Positions 25,105 through 32,968 of a stretch of 35,887 bases of DNA are shown here, one piece after another. The notes beneath the pieces are model-generated. The model ran no database searches, was not told where the DNA came from, and saw nothing but the letters and a program-made list of their open reading frames with translations. The translations under genes were made by a program, and so were the position numbers. The stretch covers positions 1 through 35,887 of the forward strand of contig JAWXCF010000107.1 of assembly GCA_034440515.1 (NCBI GenBank). The letters run 5' to 3'. The stretch is from JAWXCF01 sp034440515 (GTDB taxonomy: Bacteria > Bacteroidota > Bacteroidia > CAILMK01). Every line of letters begins with the position of its first letter. Within the stretch, counting starts at the first letter, position 1.

Positions 25105-26390
25105 AAAACATATTTTTAATAGCTGAAAAAGAATATAAGTTAAAGATTAGAAATAAGGCTTTTCTGATTATTACTCTTCTCGCTCCATTCATCTATTTAC
25201 TTATAATCACGATACCAGCATTGTCTATTTATTTTGCAGGACATAGTAGTAAAAACATTTTAGTGGTTGACGATTCTAAATATTTTGCTAAAATTCCATC
25301 TTCTAATGCTATTAATTTTATTAACACCTTTAAATCTTTAGACTCTGCAAATAAAGATTGTTTGAAATATGACAGTATTAATTATGTACTTTATATACCT
25401 GCTAGCATTATTTCAGATTCTAATCAACAAGTTATACTATCAGGAAAGAAGATACCAGAAACAAGTGCGATAGACGTTATTGAGGACATTGTAAGCACTA
25501 ACATACAAATAGAGCGACTAAAACAGTATAAATTATCTACTTCCATCTTGAATTCTCTAAACGAGAAAGTCAGAATAAAAACACAAAAAATAACTTTAAA
25601 TGGTAAAGAAAGCTCAAGTGTAGGTGCTGCTACTACTGCTGCATATTTGTTTAGTTTTCTTATTTATATGTTCATATTTCTATATGGCGGTATGGTAATG
25701 AAATCTGTACAGTCTGAGAAGCAAAGTAGAGTGTCAGAAGTTATTCTAAGCACAGTTAAGCCATTTGACTTGATGATGGGTAAAATACTTGGTGTTGCTG
25801 CATTAGGTATTACACAGATTATAATCTGGGTAACTTTTAGTCTAATTATTACGGCAGTAGCAGGCTCTTTATTAGCAGGAATTGGTGATGGCAATGTAAA
25901 TATGATGGACAGTAGTAATGTTCAACAAGTATCTCAAAGTCAACAAATATTTAGTTCTATATTATCTTTGCCTTGGTTGAAACTAATCCTTTTCTTTATC
26001 TTTTATTTCATTTCTGGCTATTTTCTCTATAGTGCATTGATGAGTGCAATAGCATCAGCTGGCGATGTAGATGCAGATACAAATCAATACACATTATTGG
26101 TTACTGCACCTATTATAATAGGAATATCAATGCTACCAGCAGTAGTGAGTAATCCTGACAATAGTTTATCATTTTGGCTAAGCATAATTCCATTTACTTC
26201 ACCCATAGCAATGATGGCTAGAATACCATTCGGTGTGCCAGCTTGGCAACTTATATTAAGTATAATACTGTTAATTCTTACATTTATAGGTAGTGTTTCC
26301 CTTTCTGGACGAATATTCAGAGTTGGCTTACTTATGTATGGTAAAAAAGTAAGCCTAAAGGAACTATCTAAGTGGATGTTCTACAAGTAG
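25101..26390 (+). CDS. ABC-2 type permease, NatB-like
   Basis: The 429-residue membrane protein starts with NIFLIAEKEYKLKIRNKAF and one transmembrane segment (about 20-45). A large extracytoplasmic region (about 46-175) follows, then five or six transmembrane segments, with VMKSVQSEKQSRVSEVILSTV between the second and third. This is the layout of the NatB/ABC-2 family. The ATGA overlap with the ATPase gene shows they are partners. The gene ends at 26390, directly against the stop codon of the convergent carboxylase gene, with no intervening base and no terminator that I can see. Confidence 0.9.
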   Translation: MKNIFLIAEKEYKLKIRNKAFLIITLLAPFIYLLIITIPALSIYFAGHSSKNILVVDDSKYFAKIPSSNAINFINTFKSLDSANKDCLKYDSINYVLYIPASIISDSNQQVILSGKKIPETSAIDVIEDIVSTNIQIERLKQYKLSTSILNSLNEKVRIKTQKITLNGKESSSVGAATTAAYLFSFLIYMFIFLYGGMVMKSVQSEKQSRVSEVILSTVKPFDLMMGKILGVAALGITQIIIWVTFSLIITAVAGSLLAGIGDGNVNMMDSSNVQQVSQSQQIFSSILSLPWLKLILFFIFYFISGYFLYSALMSAIASAGDVDADTNQYTLLVTAPIIIGISMLPAVVSNPDNSLSFWLSIIPFTSPIAMMARIPFGVPAWQLILSIILLILTFIGSVSLSGRIFRVGLLMYGKKVSLKELSKWMFYK

Positions 26391-28025
26391 TTAAACTTGT
26401 AATACACCGACATTATAATTTTTAGTAATTGGGTTAAGATTAGCTATTTCTATCCCAATAGAAATCCATTTTCTTGTATCTAGTGGATTTATTATTGCAT
26501 CGGTCCAAAGTCGAGCAGCCGCATAAGTTGCGTGCGTTTGCTCGGTATAGCTGTCAGTAATCTTTTTCAATAAATCAGCTTCATTTTCGGGAGTTATTAC
26601 TTCGCCTCTGCCTTTTAGGGCACTTACTTGAATTTGCAATAGTGTTTTTGCGGCTTGTTCTCCACCCATTACAGCTAATTTAGATCCAGGCCAGGCAACA
26701 ATTAGTCTTGGGTCATAGGCTTTCCCACACATCGCATAGTTACCAGCACCATAACTATTGCCCATAATAACTGTAAATTTAGGTACAACGCTGTTGGCCA
26801 TTGCATTTACCATTTTAGCACCATCTTTTATTATACCACCTTGTTCAGATCTGCTGCCTACCATAAATCCAGTTACGTCTTGTAGAAATAATAGAGGTAT
26901 TTTCTTTTGGTTGCATAGCATTATGAATCTCGCAGCTTTATCAGCACTATCACTGTAAATTACTCCACCAAATTGCATTTCGCCTTTTTTGCTTTTTACC
27001 AGCAATCTATTGTTAGCAACAATACCTACAGCCCAACCATCAATTCTTCCATAGCCAGTTAAAATGGTTTGACCATAACCCTGTTTATATTCATCAAATT
27101 CCGATTTATCAACCAGTCTTTTTATAAGCTCGATTGTATCATAAGGTTTAGCTTTGTGCGAAGGTAAAATTTCTAATATTTCTTCATAATTATTTGCTGG
27201 CATAGCTGGTTCTATTCTATTAAAGCCTGCATTTGGTAAGGCTCCAAGTTTACCCATCATCCGTTTGATATAATCCAAGGCAGTTGTATCGTTAGGAAAT
27301 TTATTATCAGTAACTCCAGATATCTCCGTTTGTGAAGTAGCTCCACCTAGAGTCTCTTGATCTACATCTTCGCCAATAGCAGCCTTAACTAGGTAAGGTC
27401 CTGCAAGAAATATTGAACCTGTTTTGTCAACTATTAGCGCCTCATCACTCATAATGGGTAAATAGGCACCTCCAGCTACACAGCTGCCCATAATAGCAGC
27501 AATTTGTATGATACCTTGACTACTCATATGAGCATTATTTCTAAATATCCGTCCAAAATGTTCCTTATCTGGAAATATTTCATCTTGCATAGGTAAATAA
27601 ACTCCAGCACTATCTACTAGATAGATTATGGGTAACCTATTATCCATTGCAATTTCTTGAGCACGTAAATTCTTCTTACCAGTAATAGGAAACCAAGCAC
27701 CTGCTTTTACAGTAGCGTCATTTGCCACTATTATGCAAGGTATGCCTGCTACTTTACTTATTACTACTATCACGCCACCTGCCGGGCAACCTCCTTCATT
27801 TGGGTACATCTTATAACCAGCAAATGCACCGATTTCTATTGCATCAGCATCAGCATCTTTTAGGTAATCTACTCGTTCCCTGGCTAATAACTTACCTTTT
27901 TCTTTCTGCTTAGCAGCAGATTTTTCACCTCCACCTTTGTAGATATTTATTAAAAGTGAATTAATTTCTTCAAGAGATTGCAGATTTTCAGCCTTATTTG
28001 AGTCTGATAGTAGTTCTTTAGCCAA
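26391..28025 (-). CDS. Acyl-CoA carboxylase carboxyltransferase (beta) subunit, methylcrotonyl-CoA carboxylase-like
   Basis: The 544-residue protein has the family opening GKLLARERVDYL (45-56) and two crotonase-like halves. The run VDSAGVYLPMQ...FPDKEHFGRIF (137-161) and MGSCVAGGAYLPIMSDEA (179-196) is close to methylcrotonyl-CoA carboxylase beta subunits, which carboxylate 3-methylcrotonyl-CoA in leucine breakdown. A propionyl- or other acyl-CoA substrate is also possible. No biotin carboxylase or biotin carrier gene is nearby, so partners lie elsewhere. The start is TTG at 28023-28025: in-frame TAA codons lie four and five codons upstream, and the next ATG (Met73) would cut off the conserved N terminus. 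Confidence 0.88.
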   Translation of the reverse strand: MAKELLSDSNKAENLQSLEEINSLLINIYKGGGEKSAAKQKEKGKLLARERVDYLKDADADAIEIGAFAGYKMYPNEGGCPAGGVIVVISKVAGIPCIIVANDATVKAGAWFPITGKKNLRAQEIAMDNRLPIIYLVDSAGVYLPMQDEIFPDKEHFGRIFRNNAHMSSQGIIQIAAIMGSCVAGGAYLPIMSDEALIVDKTGSIFLAGPYLVKAAIGEDVDQETLGGATSQTEISGVTDNKFPNDTTALDYIKRMMGKLGALPNAGFNRIEPAMPANNYEEILEILPSHKAKPYDTIELIKRLVDKSEFDEYKQGYGQTILTGYGRIDGWAVGIVANNRLLVKSKKGEMQFGGVIYSDSADKAARFIMLCNQKKIPLLFLQDVTGFMVGSRSEQGGIIKDGAKMVNAMANSVVPKFTVIMGNSYGAGNYAMCGKAYDPRLIVAWPGSKLAVMGGEQAAKTLLQIQVSALKGRGEVITPENEADLLKKITDSYTEQTHATYAAARLWTDAIINPLDTRKWISIGIEIANLNPITKNYNVGVLQV

Positions 28026-28047
28026 AGTAATAGTTTATTATAAATTC

Positions 28048-28055
28048 CAAAAATA
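28048..28055 (-). promoter_or_regulatory. Bacteroidota-type -7 element for the carboxylase gene
   Basis: The minus strand reads TATTTTTG, an exact match to TAnnTTTG, 22 nt before the TTG start. No good -33 box is seen. The position gives independent support for translation starting at the TTG. Confidence 0.45.
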
Positions 28056-28096
28056 GCCTAAGATTAGCTCAAGATTTACATCTAGGGATTTAATTT

Positions 28097-28128
28097 AGAT
28101 TAAAAAGTAATTAAACAATTTTTAATCT
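28097..28128. repeat. 10-bp inverted repeat between the carboxylase and DUF4397 genes
   Basis: AGATTAAAAA (28097-28106) is repeated in inverse as TTTTTAATCT (28119-28128) around a 12-nt spacer. It lies 40 nt upstream of the DUF4397 start and could be an operator. There is no T tract after a GC-rich stem, so it is not a convincing terminator. Confidence 0.35.
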
Positions 28129-28167
28129 TATAGTGTATAGATTATTACATCAATTATATACTAAAAT

Positions 28168-29889
28168 ATGAGGAAATTAATTTTTACGATTTTTATCGCT
28201 TGTAGCATTTTGGCTACAACCAATGTTAAGGCACAACTAGCTAGCATTCAATTTATACATAATTCCGCTGATCCAGCTAATGCACAAATAGATGTGTATC
28301 TGGATGGAGTTAGAATATTAAACGATTTTAGCTTCAGAACTGGAACACCATTTGTTTCATATACAGCTGGTAATCATAGAATTGCAATTGCTCCAAGTAA
28401 TTCAATTAACGAGTCAGATTCTATTTATTCCTTAAATGAAGTTTTTATTGCAAATGAAAATACAGGTTTAATGTTACTAGGAGTAAATGATCCATCTAAA
28501 TTTATTGGCATATTAAATTACGACATTAATTTAAGAATAATTAAATTATCGGATTTGCCCAAAACTGGTGTTGCTGGTAGAGCTACATTGAGTTTAGTAC
28601 ACGGTACTACAGATTTAAAACCATTTAGCGTATATGGTAAATCAATTAAAGATCCTTACGTCGCATTCTTGGATGATATTAAATATGGAGAATTAAAAGG
28701 TACTTTCGCCCCTAAGGCATTGGCAAATTACAGATTTGAAATACGTAATCAAAATAATTTTGCAGACAAAGAATACATTGCCAACTTAAATAATTATGAT
28801 GGGCAAGTTGGAATTATGTTTACTAGTGGTTTTGTAACTAGAAATAACAATCAAACTTATAATTCATTTATTTACATAGTTTGGGCATCAGGTCAGGTTG
28901 TTCAATTGACAAGGGTACCAACTGCAAGAGTAATAGTTATAAATAATTCTGCTGATACATCATATAATTTCAGTAATGTCTATTTCGATAATTTTACTAG
29001 AATTGATGATTTAAAATTTAGAGAACAATCTGGAGAAACCACTGTACCTTCAGGAATTTCTAGAGTTAGCGTTGGTCAAAAAGGTAAAGAATTTCCAGAT
29101 TCTACATTTTCAAAAAATATGAATTTAGATAGTAATACTCTTTATTATTTTGTTATAAGCGGTGTTAATAATTCTGCTAATTATAAGTCTAATCCTGATG
29201 GAGTTAATACTAAAATCCAAATTTACACTTACAAGAATCCAAGAAGAATTTCAAATGTGTTGAATAACAAAGACGTTATATTCTTTAACGGTTCTACTGA
29301 CCTAGCAGGTATAGACCTTTACTTAAGACCTAATTTAGCTCCAACTTTTTCTGGTATTAACTATGGGCAATTTTCGAATTACCAAACCATTACTCCTAAA
29401 CCTTATAATGTTGATTTAACTACTAAAGGTGATAAAAATAATGAACTAAGATCATTTAGGTGGAACATTGCATTGAATGATACTACACCTGGAATTCTTT
29501 TAACATCTGGTTTTCTAGACAGTTCATCAGCAAATAGAAATGGTCCTGGATTGAACTTAGTTTACTTTGGAGGTACTGGACCAGGATTAGTTTTACCTCG
29601 TACTGGTGTAAGAACTGGTATATTAAGTAATACTATGACTAAAACAGAAATCTTAGTATATCCAAACCCTTCTACTACCGGATTTATAAATGTTGGAATA
29701 CCAAGACTTACTCAGCCAACTAATATGTTTGTATTTGACATACAAGGAAGAGCTGTATACAGCCTTTTAGATGTTCAAAATCAATCAACTACAAAATTGA
29801 CTATACCTACCCATAACTTCAAGGCCGGTGTGTATTATATTCAATTTAATGGTGGATTAATTAGTACTGAAAAAGTAGTAGTAAAATAA
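28168..29889 (+). CDS. DUF4397 domain secreted protein with T9SS type A sorting domain
   Basis: The 573-residue protein has a signal peptide (about 1-22, ending NVKAQ). At least two DUF4397-like immunoglobulin-fold units follow: the first contains IQFIHNSADPANAQIDVYLDG, and a later unit contains VIFFNGSTDLAGIDLYL. The C-terminal type A sorting domain runs from LVYPNPSTTGFINVG to FKAGVYYIQFNGG...EKVVVK. It is predicted to be a surface or released protein exported by the type IX secretion system. DUF4397 has no established function; such proteins are often abundant surface components. The gene is monocistronic, with a strong terminator right after it. Confidence 0.87.
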   Translation: MRKLIFTIFIACSILATTNVKAQLASIQFIHNSADPANAQIDVYLDGVRILNDFSFRTGTPFVSYTAGNHRIAIAPSNSINESDSIYSLNEVFIANENTGLMLLGVNDPSKFIGILNYDINLRIIKLSDLPKTGVAGRATLSLVHGTTDLKPFSVYGKSIKDPYVAFLDDIKYGELKGTFAPKALANYRFEIRNQNNFADKEYIANLNNYDGQVGIMFTSGFVTRNNNQTYNSFIYIVWASGQVVQLTRVPTARVIVINNSADTSYNFSNVYFDNFTRIDDLKFREQSGETTVPSGISRVSVGQKGKEFPDSTFSKNMNLDSNTLYYFVISGVNNSANYKSNPDGVNTKIQIYTYKNPRRISNVLNNKDVIFFNGSTDLAGIDLYLRPNLAPTFSGINYGQFSNYQTITPKPYNVDLTTKGDKNNELRSFRWNIALNDTTPGILLTSGFLDSSSANRNGPGLNLVYFGGTGPGLVLPRTGVRTGILSNTMTKTEILVYPNPSTTGFINVGIPRLTQPTNMFVFDIQGRAVYSLLDVQNQSTTKLTIPTHNFKAGVYYIQFNGGLISTEKVVVK

Positions 29890-29911
29890 GATTTACTACA
29901 ATAAATAGATG

Positions 29912-29947
29912 AGCTGTAATAACCTAAGGGTTATTGCAGCTTTTTTT
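29912..29947 (+). terminator. Rho-independent terminator after the DUF4397 gene
   Basis: A 12-bp stem (29913-29924 with 29929-29940, one G-U pair) closes a TAAG loop and is followed by seven T residues. It isolates the DUF4397 gene from the SRP RNA promoter just downstream. Confidence 0.92.
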
Positions 29948-29982
29948 ATGCTGTAAAGTATCTAACACAAATGCATATTCTA

Positions 29983-29990
29983 TACCTTTG
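29983..29990 (+). promoter_or_regulatory. Bacteroidota-type -7 element of the SRP RNA gene
   Basis: TACCTTTG is an exact TAnnTTTG match. A start six bases further falls at about 29996, the first base of the predicted SRP RNA stem. The -33 region has no clear TTTG. Confidence 0.6.
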
Positions 29991-29995
29991 CACTA

Positions 29996-30093
29996 GGGTA
30001 AGCCCTGTACGACCAGCTCCTGCTGTGTGCCCCCAGGTTCGGAAGAAAGCAAGGAACGGGTGGTTGAGCGGTGCGATACAGTAAGCTTACCTG
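29996..30093 (+). ncRNA. ffs: Signal recognition particle RNA (4.5S type)
   Basis: This is the RNA of the signal recognition particle, which pairs with Ffh to target membrane proteins. The conserved apical helix is present: CAGGTTCGGAAGAAAGCAAGG (30034-30054) with the GGAA tetraloop at 30041-30044. Relative to the usual GGTCCGGAAGGAAGC, a C-to-T and a G-to-A change preserve the base pair. The outer stem pairs GGTAAGC (29997-30003) with GCTTACC (30085-30091), and CTGTA (30005-30009) with TACAG (30077-30081). GTGCCCCCAG and TTGAGCGGTGCG are the expected flanking strands. The roughly 98-nt length fits the short bacterial form without an Alu domain. A run of five T residues at 30094-30098 probably ends transcription. 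Confidence 0.93.
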
Positions 30094-30122
30094 TTTTTAT
30101 TTATAACCAATACCTTAATTCT

Positions 30123-30779
30123 ATGCTATTTTTTGCAGATACAGCTAATCTTAAAGACATTAAAGAAATTGCACAATTAGGTGTATTAGATGGAGTTACT
30201 ACAAACCCTAGCTTAATGGCCAAAGAGGGCATAAAGGGTAATGATGCTGTTCTGCAACACTATAGAGATATCGCTGCTCTAACTGAAGGTGATATAAGTG
30301 CAGAAGTCATATCAGTAGATTACGATGGGATGGTTAAAGAAGGACGAATTTTAGCTGAGCTTGCTGATAATATCGTAGTGAAAATCCCTATGATAAAGGA
30401 AGGAATGAGGGCAATATCAACCTTAGCAGATGAAGGAATAAGAACTAACTGCACCTTAATATTTACACCAGGACAAGCATTAATGGCAGCGAAAGCAGGT
30501 GCTAGTTATGTGAGCCCATTTATGGGAAGATTAGATGATTTAGCGCAAGAAGGAATTGATTTAATCGCTAAAATCACTCATATTCTTGATAATTACGATT
30601 ATGAATGTATGGTTTTAGCTGCATCTATTCGCAGTACTCTACACATTACCCAATGTGCAGAGATAGGAGCTCACGTGGTAACTTGTCCCCCTAGCATTAT
30701 ATTACAATTGCTAAATCATCCACTTACAGATTTAGGCTTAGCTAAGTTTCTGGATGATCATAAGAAGTTAAATTCTTAA
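30123..30779 (+). CDS. Transaldolase / fructose-6-phosphate aldolase family (TalC-like)
   Basis: The 218-residue protein belongs to the short transaldolase family with MLFFADTANL, VTTNPSL (25-31) and the Schiff-base Lys87 in NIVVKIPM, then NCTLIFTPGQA and SPFMGRLDD. It moves a dihydroxyacetone unit between sugar phosphates in the pentose phosphate pathway, or cleaves fructose 6-phosphate; the sequence does not settle which. I start it at the ATG at 30123. A longer reading from 30027 would run back into the SRP RNA and add 32 residues with no counterpart in the family. It lies 30 nt downstream of the RNA and could share its promoter by read-through. Confidence 0.92.
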   Translation: MLFFADTANLKDIKEIAQLGVLDGVTTNPSLMAKEGIKGNDAVLQHYRDIAALTEGDISAEVISVDYDGMVKEGRILAELADNIVVKIPMIKEGMRAISTLADEGIRTNCTLIFTPGQALMAAKAGASYVSPFMGRLDDLAQEGIDLIAKITHILDNYDYECMVLAASIRSTLHITQCAEIGAHVVTCPPSIILQLLNHPLTDLGLAKFLDDHKKLNS

Positions 30780-30805
30780 TTAAACCGAACAATAAAATAA
30801 GTTTT

Positions 30806-30813
30806 TACATTTG
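30806..30813 (+). promoter_or_regulatory. Bacteroidota-type -7 element for dps
   Basis: TACATTTG matches TAnnTTTG and lies 23 nt before the dps ATG, implying a leader of about 18 nt. A clear -33 box is not visible. Confidence 0.5.
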
Positions 30814-30836
30814 ACTAATACTTAGAAATAGATAAT

Positions 30837-31334
30837 ATGTCAAATAACCATCTTTCCGAATTGGAAAAAGTCGAACTTGGAATTCAAAGAAATGAGATGT
30901 CAACTGCAGCTCAAATCTTAACAGAAATTTTAGCAGGTGCTCACGTCCTTTACATTAAAACTAGAAATTACCATTGGAATATAGTAGGTGAAGGTTTTTA
31001 TAGTATTCATAAATTACTTGAAGCTCAATATGACGTTATTGCAGGTAATATAGATGAAATAGCAGAAAGGATAAGACAATTAGGCTTTCACGCTGTAGGC
31101 ACTATGAGAGAATTTTTAGAAATTTCTGCCCTGAAAGAAGATGAACATATTATTACAGACCAGCATCAAATTATTAAAAATTTGTTAGCAGACCACGAGG
31201 GTGTTTGTCAAGTATTAAGAAACGGAATAAAAAAATTAGAGGAAACTGATGATATAGGCACTGCAGATTTTCTAACTGCTTTGTTGCAAATACACGAGAA
31301 AGATGCTTGGATGTTAAGAAGTCACATTATATAG
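30837..31334 (+). CDS. dps: Dps family ferritin-like DNA-protection protein
   Basis: The 165-residue protein is a four-helix ferritin-like Dps: TRNYHWNIVGEGFYSIHKLLE in the first helix pair, and YDVIAGNIDEIAERIRQLG, which supplies the Asp and Glu of the intersubunit ferroxidase site with the His of YHWN. Such proteins form 12-subunit shells that oxidise and store iron with hydrogen peroxide and shield DNA. The N-terminal extension (about 20 residues) is not strongly basic, so DNA binding cannot be assumed. It has its own promoter and terminator, so it is probably a single stress-responsive unit. Confidence 0.92.
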   Translation: MSNNHLSELEKVELGIQRNEMSTAAQILTEILAGAHVLYIKTRNYHWNIVGEGFYSIHKLLEAQYDVIAGNIDEIAERIRQLGFHAVGTMREFLEISALKEDEHIITDQHQIIKNLLADHEGVCQVLRNGIKKLEETDDIGTADFLTALLQIHEKDAWMLRSHII

Positions 31335-31356
31335 TTCTTAACTAATTATGAATGTG

Positions 31357-31381
31357 AAGAGCCAGCATTGTCTGGCTTTTT
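31357..31381 (+). terminator. Rho-independent terminator after dps
   Basis: AGCCAG (31360-31365) pairs with CTGGCT (31372-31377) around a 6-nt loop. Three further weak pairs lie below, and five T residues run from 31377 to 31381. It begins 22 nt after the dps stop. Confidence 0.8.
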
Positions 31382-31382
31382 A

Positions 31383-31390
31383 TATTTTTG
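31383..31390 (+). promoter_or_regulatory. Candidate -7 element directly before the M1 peptidase gene
   Basis: TATTTTTG fits TAnnTTTG. It lies only 6 nt before the ATG at 31397, so initiation at the usual distance would give a leaderless or nearly leaderless message. No -33 box is evident, and overlap with the T-rich end of the dps terminator could produce this match by chance. Confidence 0.3.
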
Positions 31391-31396
31391 GGGTAT

Positions 31397-32968
31397 ATGA
31401 AATCTTATACTTTTGCTACACTAGTTTTTTTTGCTTGTTTTGCTAATAATGCAAATGCAATTACAGAAGATTCAATTTTTAAGGTTCATTATTATTCATT
31501 GAATTTAAATATTGAGTCAAATGGTTATATAAAGGGTTATGTAGATGTTCATCTGAAAAGTGCTCAATTGACCCCCTCTATAAATTTTGAAGCCAACGCT
31601 AAATTAAATATTGATAAAGTTCAAGTAAACGGTAAAAAGGTAAAATTTATAAGGAAGTTAAATTACTTACTTATTCCAAATAAGGGTAAATATTCTTATC
31701 TGGTAGTACGCATTTATTATTCTGGAATTCCAAAAGTTGCAATCAACCCCCCTTGGCAGGGTGGCATAAGTATAGCGAAAGACAATAATTCTAAACCTTG
31801 GCTAGCAATGAGTTGCGAAGCTGACGGTGCATCAACTTGGTGGCCTTGTATTGACACTTGGGCTGTAGAACCAGACTCTGTAAGTTTATCTTTTAATGTA
31901 GATTCTGTATTTACAGTAGTCAGTAATGGTCAATTACGGTCAATAAAAAATTTGAAAAATCGAACTGAGTATAATTACCACGTTAGTTATCCAGTCAATT
32001 TATATAACATAACTTTTAATATTGGCAAATACAAGACCCATTCTTTTGAATATCAAGATAGTCTAAAAGGCAATTTGCTTGATATTCAAGTAAGTATGGT
32101 AAATTATAAAAACAATGCCGATTTTGAATTCTTCAGAGCCAACATTAGTAAAATGTTAGAAGCTTTTGAATATTACTTCGGTAAATACCCATTCGCAAAT
32201 GATGGCTATAAATTAGTAGAAGCACCATATTGGGGAATGGAGCATCAGACTTGTGTTGCTTATGGTAATAAGAAGTCCATAAACAAATTCGGGTTTGATT
32301 ATATTTTAGTACACGAGTCCGGTCACGAATGGTGGGGCAATGCCGTTAGTGGAAAATCGAGAAATGATTTGTGGATTCACGAGTCATTTACAACCTATAG
32401 TGAATATTTATATGTTAAATACTGGTCTGGTCCACAATTGGCGAATCTATATATAGAACAGCAGAGAAATCAGGTATTTAACTCACTACCAATGGTATTA
32501 ATTAACCCAAAGCTTCCTATTACCTTTACTGACAATGATATATATTACAAAGGTGCTGGATTGCTGCATCAATATGAAAATCTAGTTAGTGACAGTGTTT
32601 GGAGAAACTGCTTAATTCAACTTCAGAATAAATATAAATACAAAACTGTTGATACTGATGAAATTTTGAATGAAATGCAGAGATTAACTGGTTTAAGTGC
32701 TGCCAACTTTAAATGGTACTTAACTCACCCATATTTACCTATACTTGAATGGAACATTGAACCTATTGGTGAAAATGAATACGAACTTAGCTATAAGTGG
32801 AATTTAAGTGAAACTGATGGTGAATTTGATATGCCAGTTAAAATTGTACTAAATGGAGAAGTTGGGCAAATCATATATCCTAATAGTAAACAGAAAACAA
32901 GGACACATCTGATAAGCGAAGTAGAACCTAGACTAGATGCATCTGGTTACTATGAAATTAATAAATGA
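31397..32968 (+). CDS. Secreted M1 family zinc metallopeptidase (aminopeptidase)
   Basis: The 523-residue protein has a signal peptide (about 1-21, ending ANNANA), an N-terminal beta domain and a thermolysin-like catalytic domain. Zinc ligands are in HESGHEWWGN (His306, His310; catalytic Glu307) with the third ligand Glu329 in WIHESF, 19 residues after the second His. The substrate-recognition GAMEN-type motif reads GMEHQ. M1 enzymes remove N-terminal residues from peptides. It is shorter than PepN or LTA4H because the C-terminal helical domain is reduced or absent. I choose the ATG at 31397; a TTG three codons earlier adds only MGY. Its stop overlaps the rhomboid start by 4 nt (ATGA). Confidence 0.9.
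   Translation: MKSYTFATLVFFACFANNANAITEDSIFKVHYYSLNLNIESNGYIKGYVDVHLKSAQLTPSINFEANAKLNIDKVQVNGKKVKFIRKLNYLLIPNKGKYSYLVVRIYYSGIPKVAINPPWQGGISIAKDNNSKPWLAMSCEADGASTWWPCIDTWAVEPDSVSLSFNVDSVFTVVSNGQLRSIKNLKNRTEYNYHVSYPVNLYNITFNIGKYKTHSFEYQDSLKGNLLDIQVSMVNYKNNADFEFFRANISKMLEAFEYYFGKYPFANDGYKLVEAPYWGMEHQTCVAYGNKKSINKFGFDYILVHESGHEWWGNAVSGKSRNDLWIHESFTTYSEYLYVKYWSGPQLANLYIEQQRNQVFNSLPMVLINPKLPITFTDNDIYYKGAGLLHQYENLVSDSVWRNCLIQLQNKYKYKTVDTDEILNEMQRLTGLSAANFKWYLTHPYLPILEWNIEPIGENEYELSYKWNLSETDGEFDMPVKIVLNGEVGQIIYPNSKQKTRTHLISEVEPRLDASGYYEINK

Noticed and set aside
30081..30090. Perfect palindrome GTAAGCTTAC as a possible operator
   Set aside because: Its second half is the 3' strand of the outer SRP RNA stem, which explains it.
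30027..30122. 32-residue N-terminal extension of the transaldolase
   Set aside because: The stretch lies in the SRP RNA and its end; the family protein begins MLFFADTAN at 30123.
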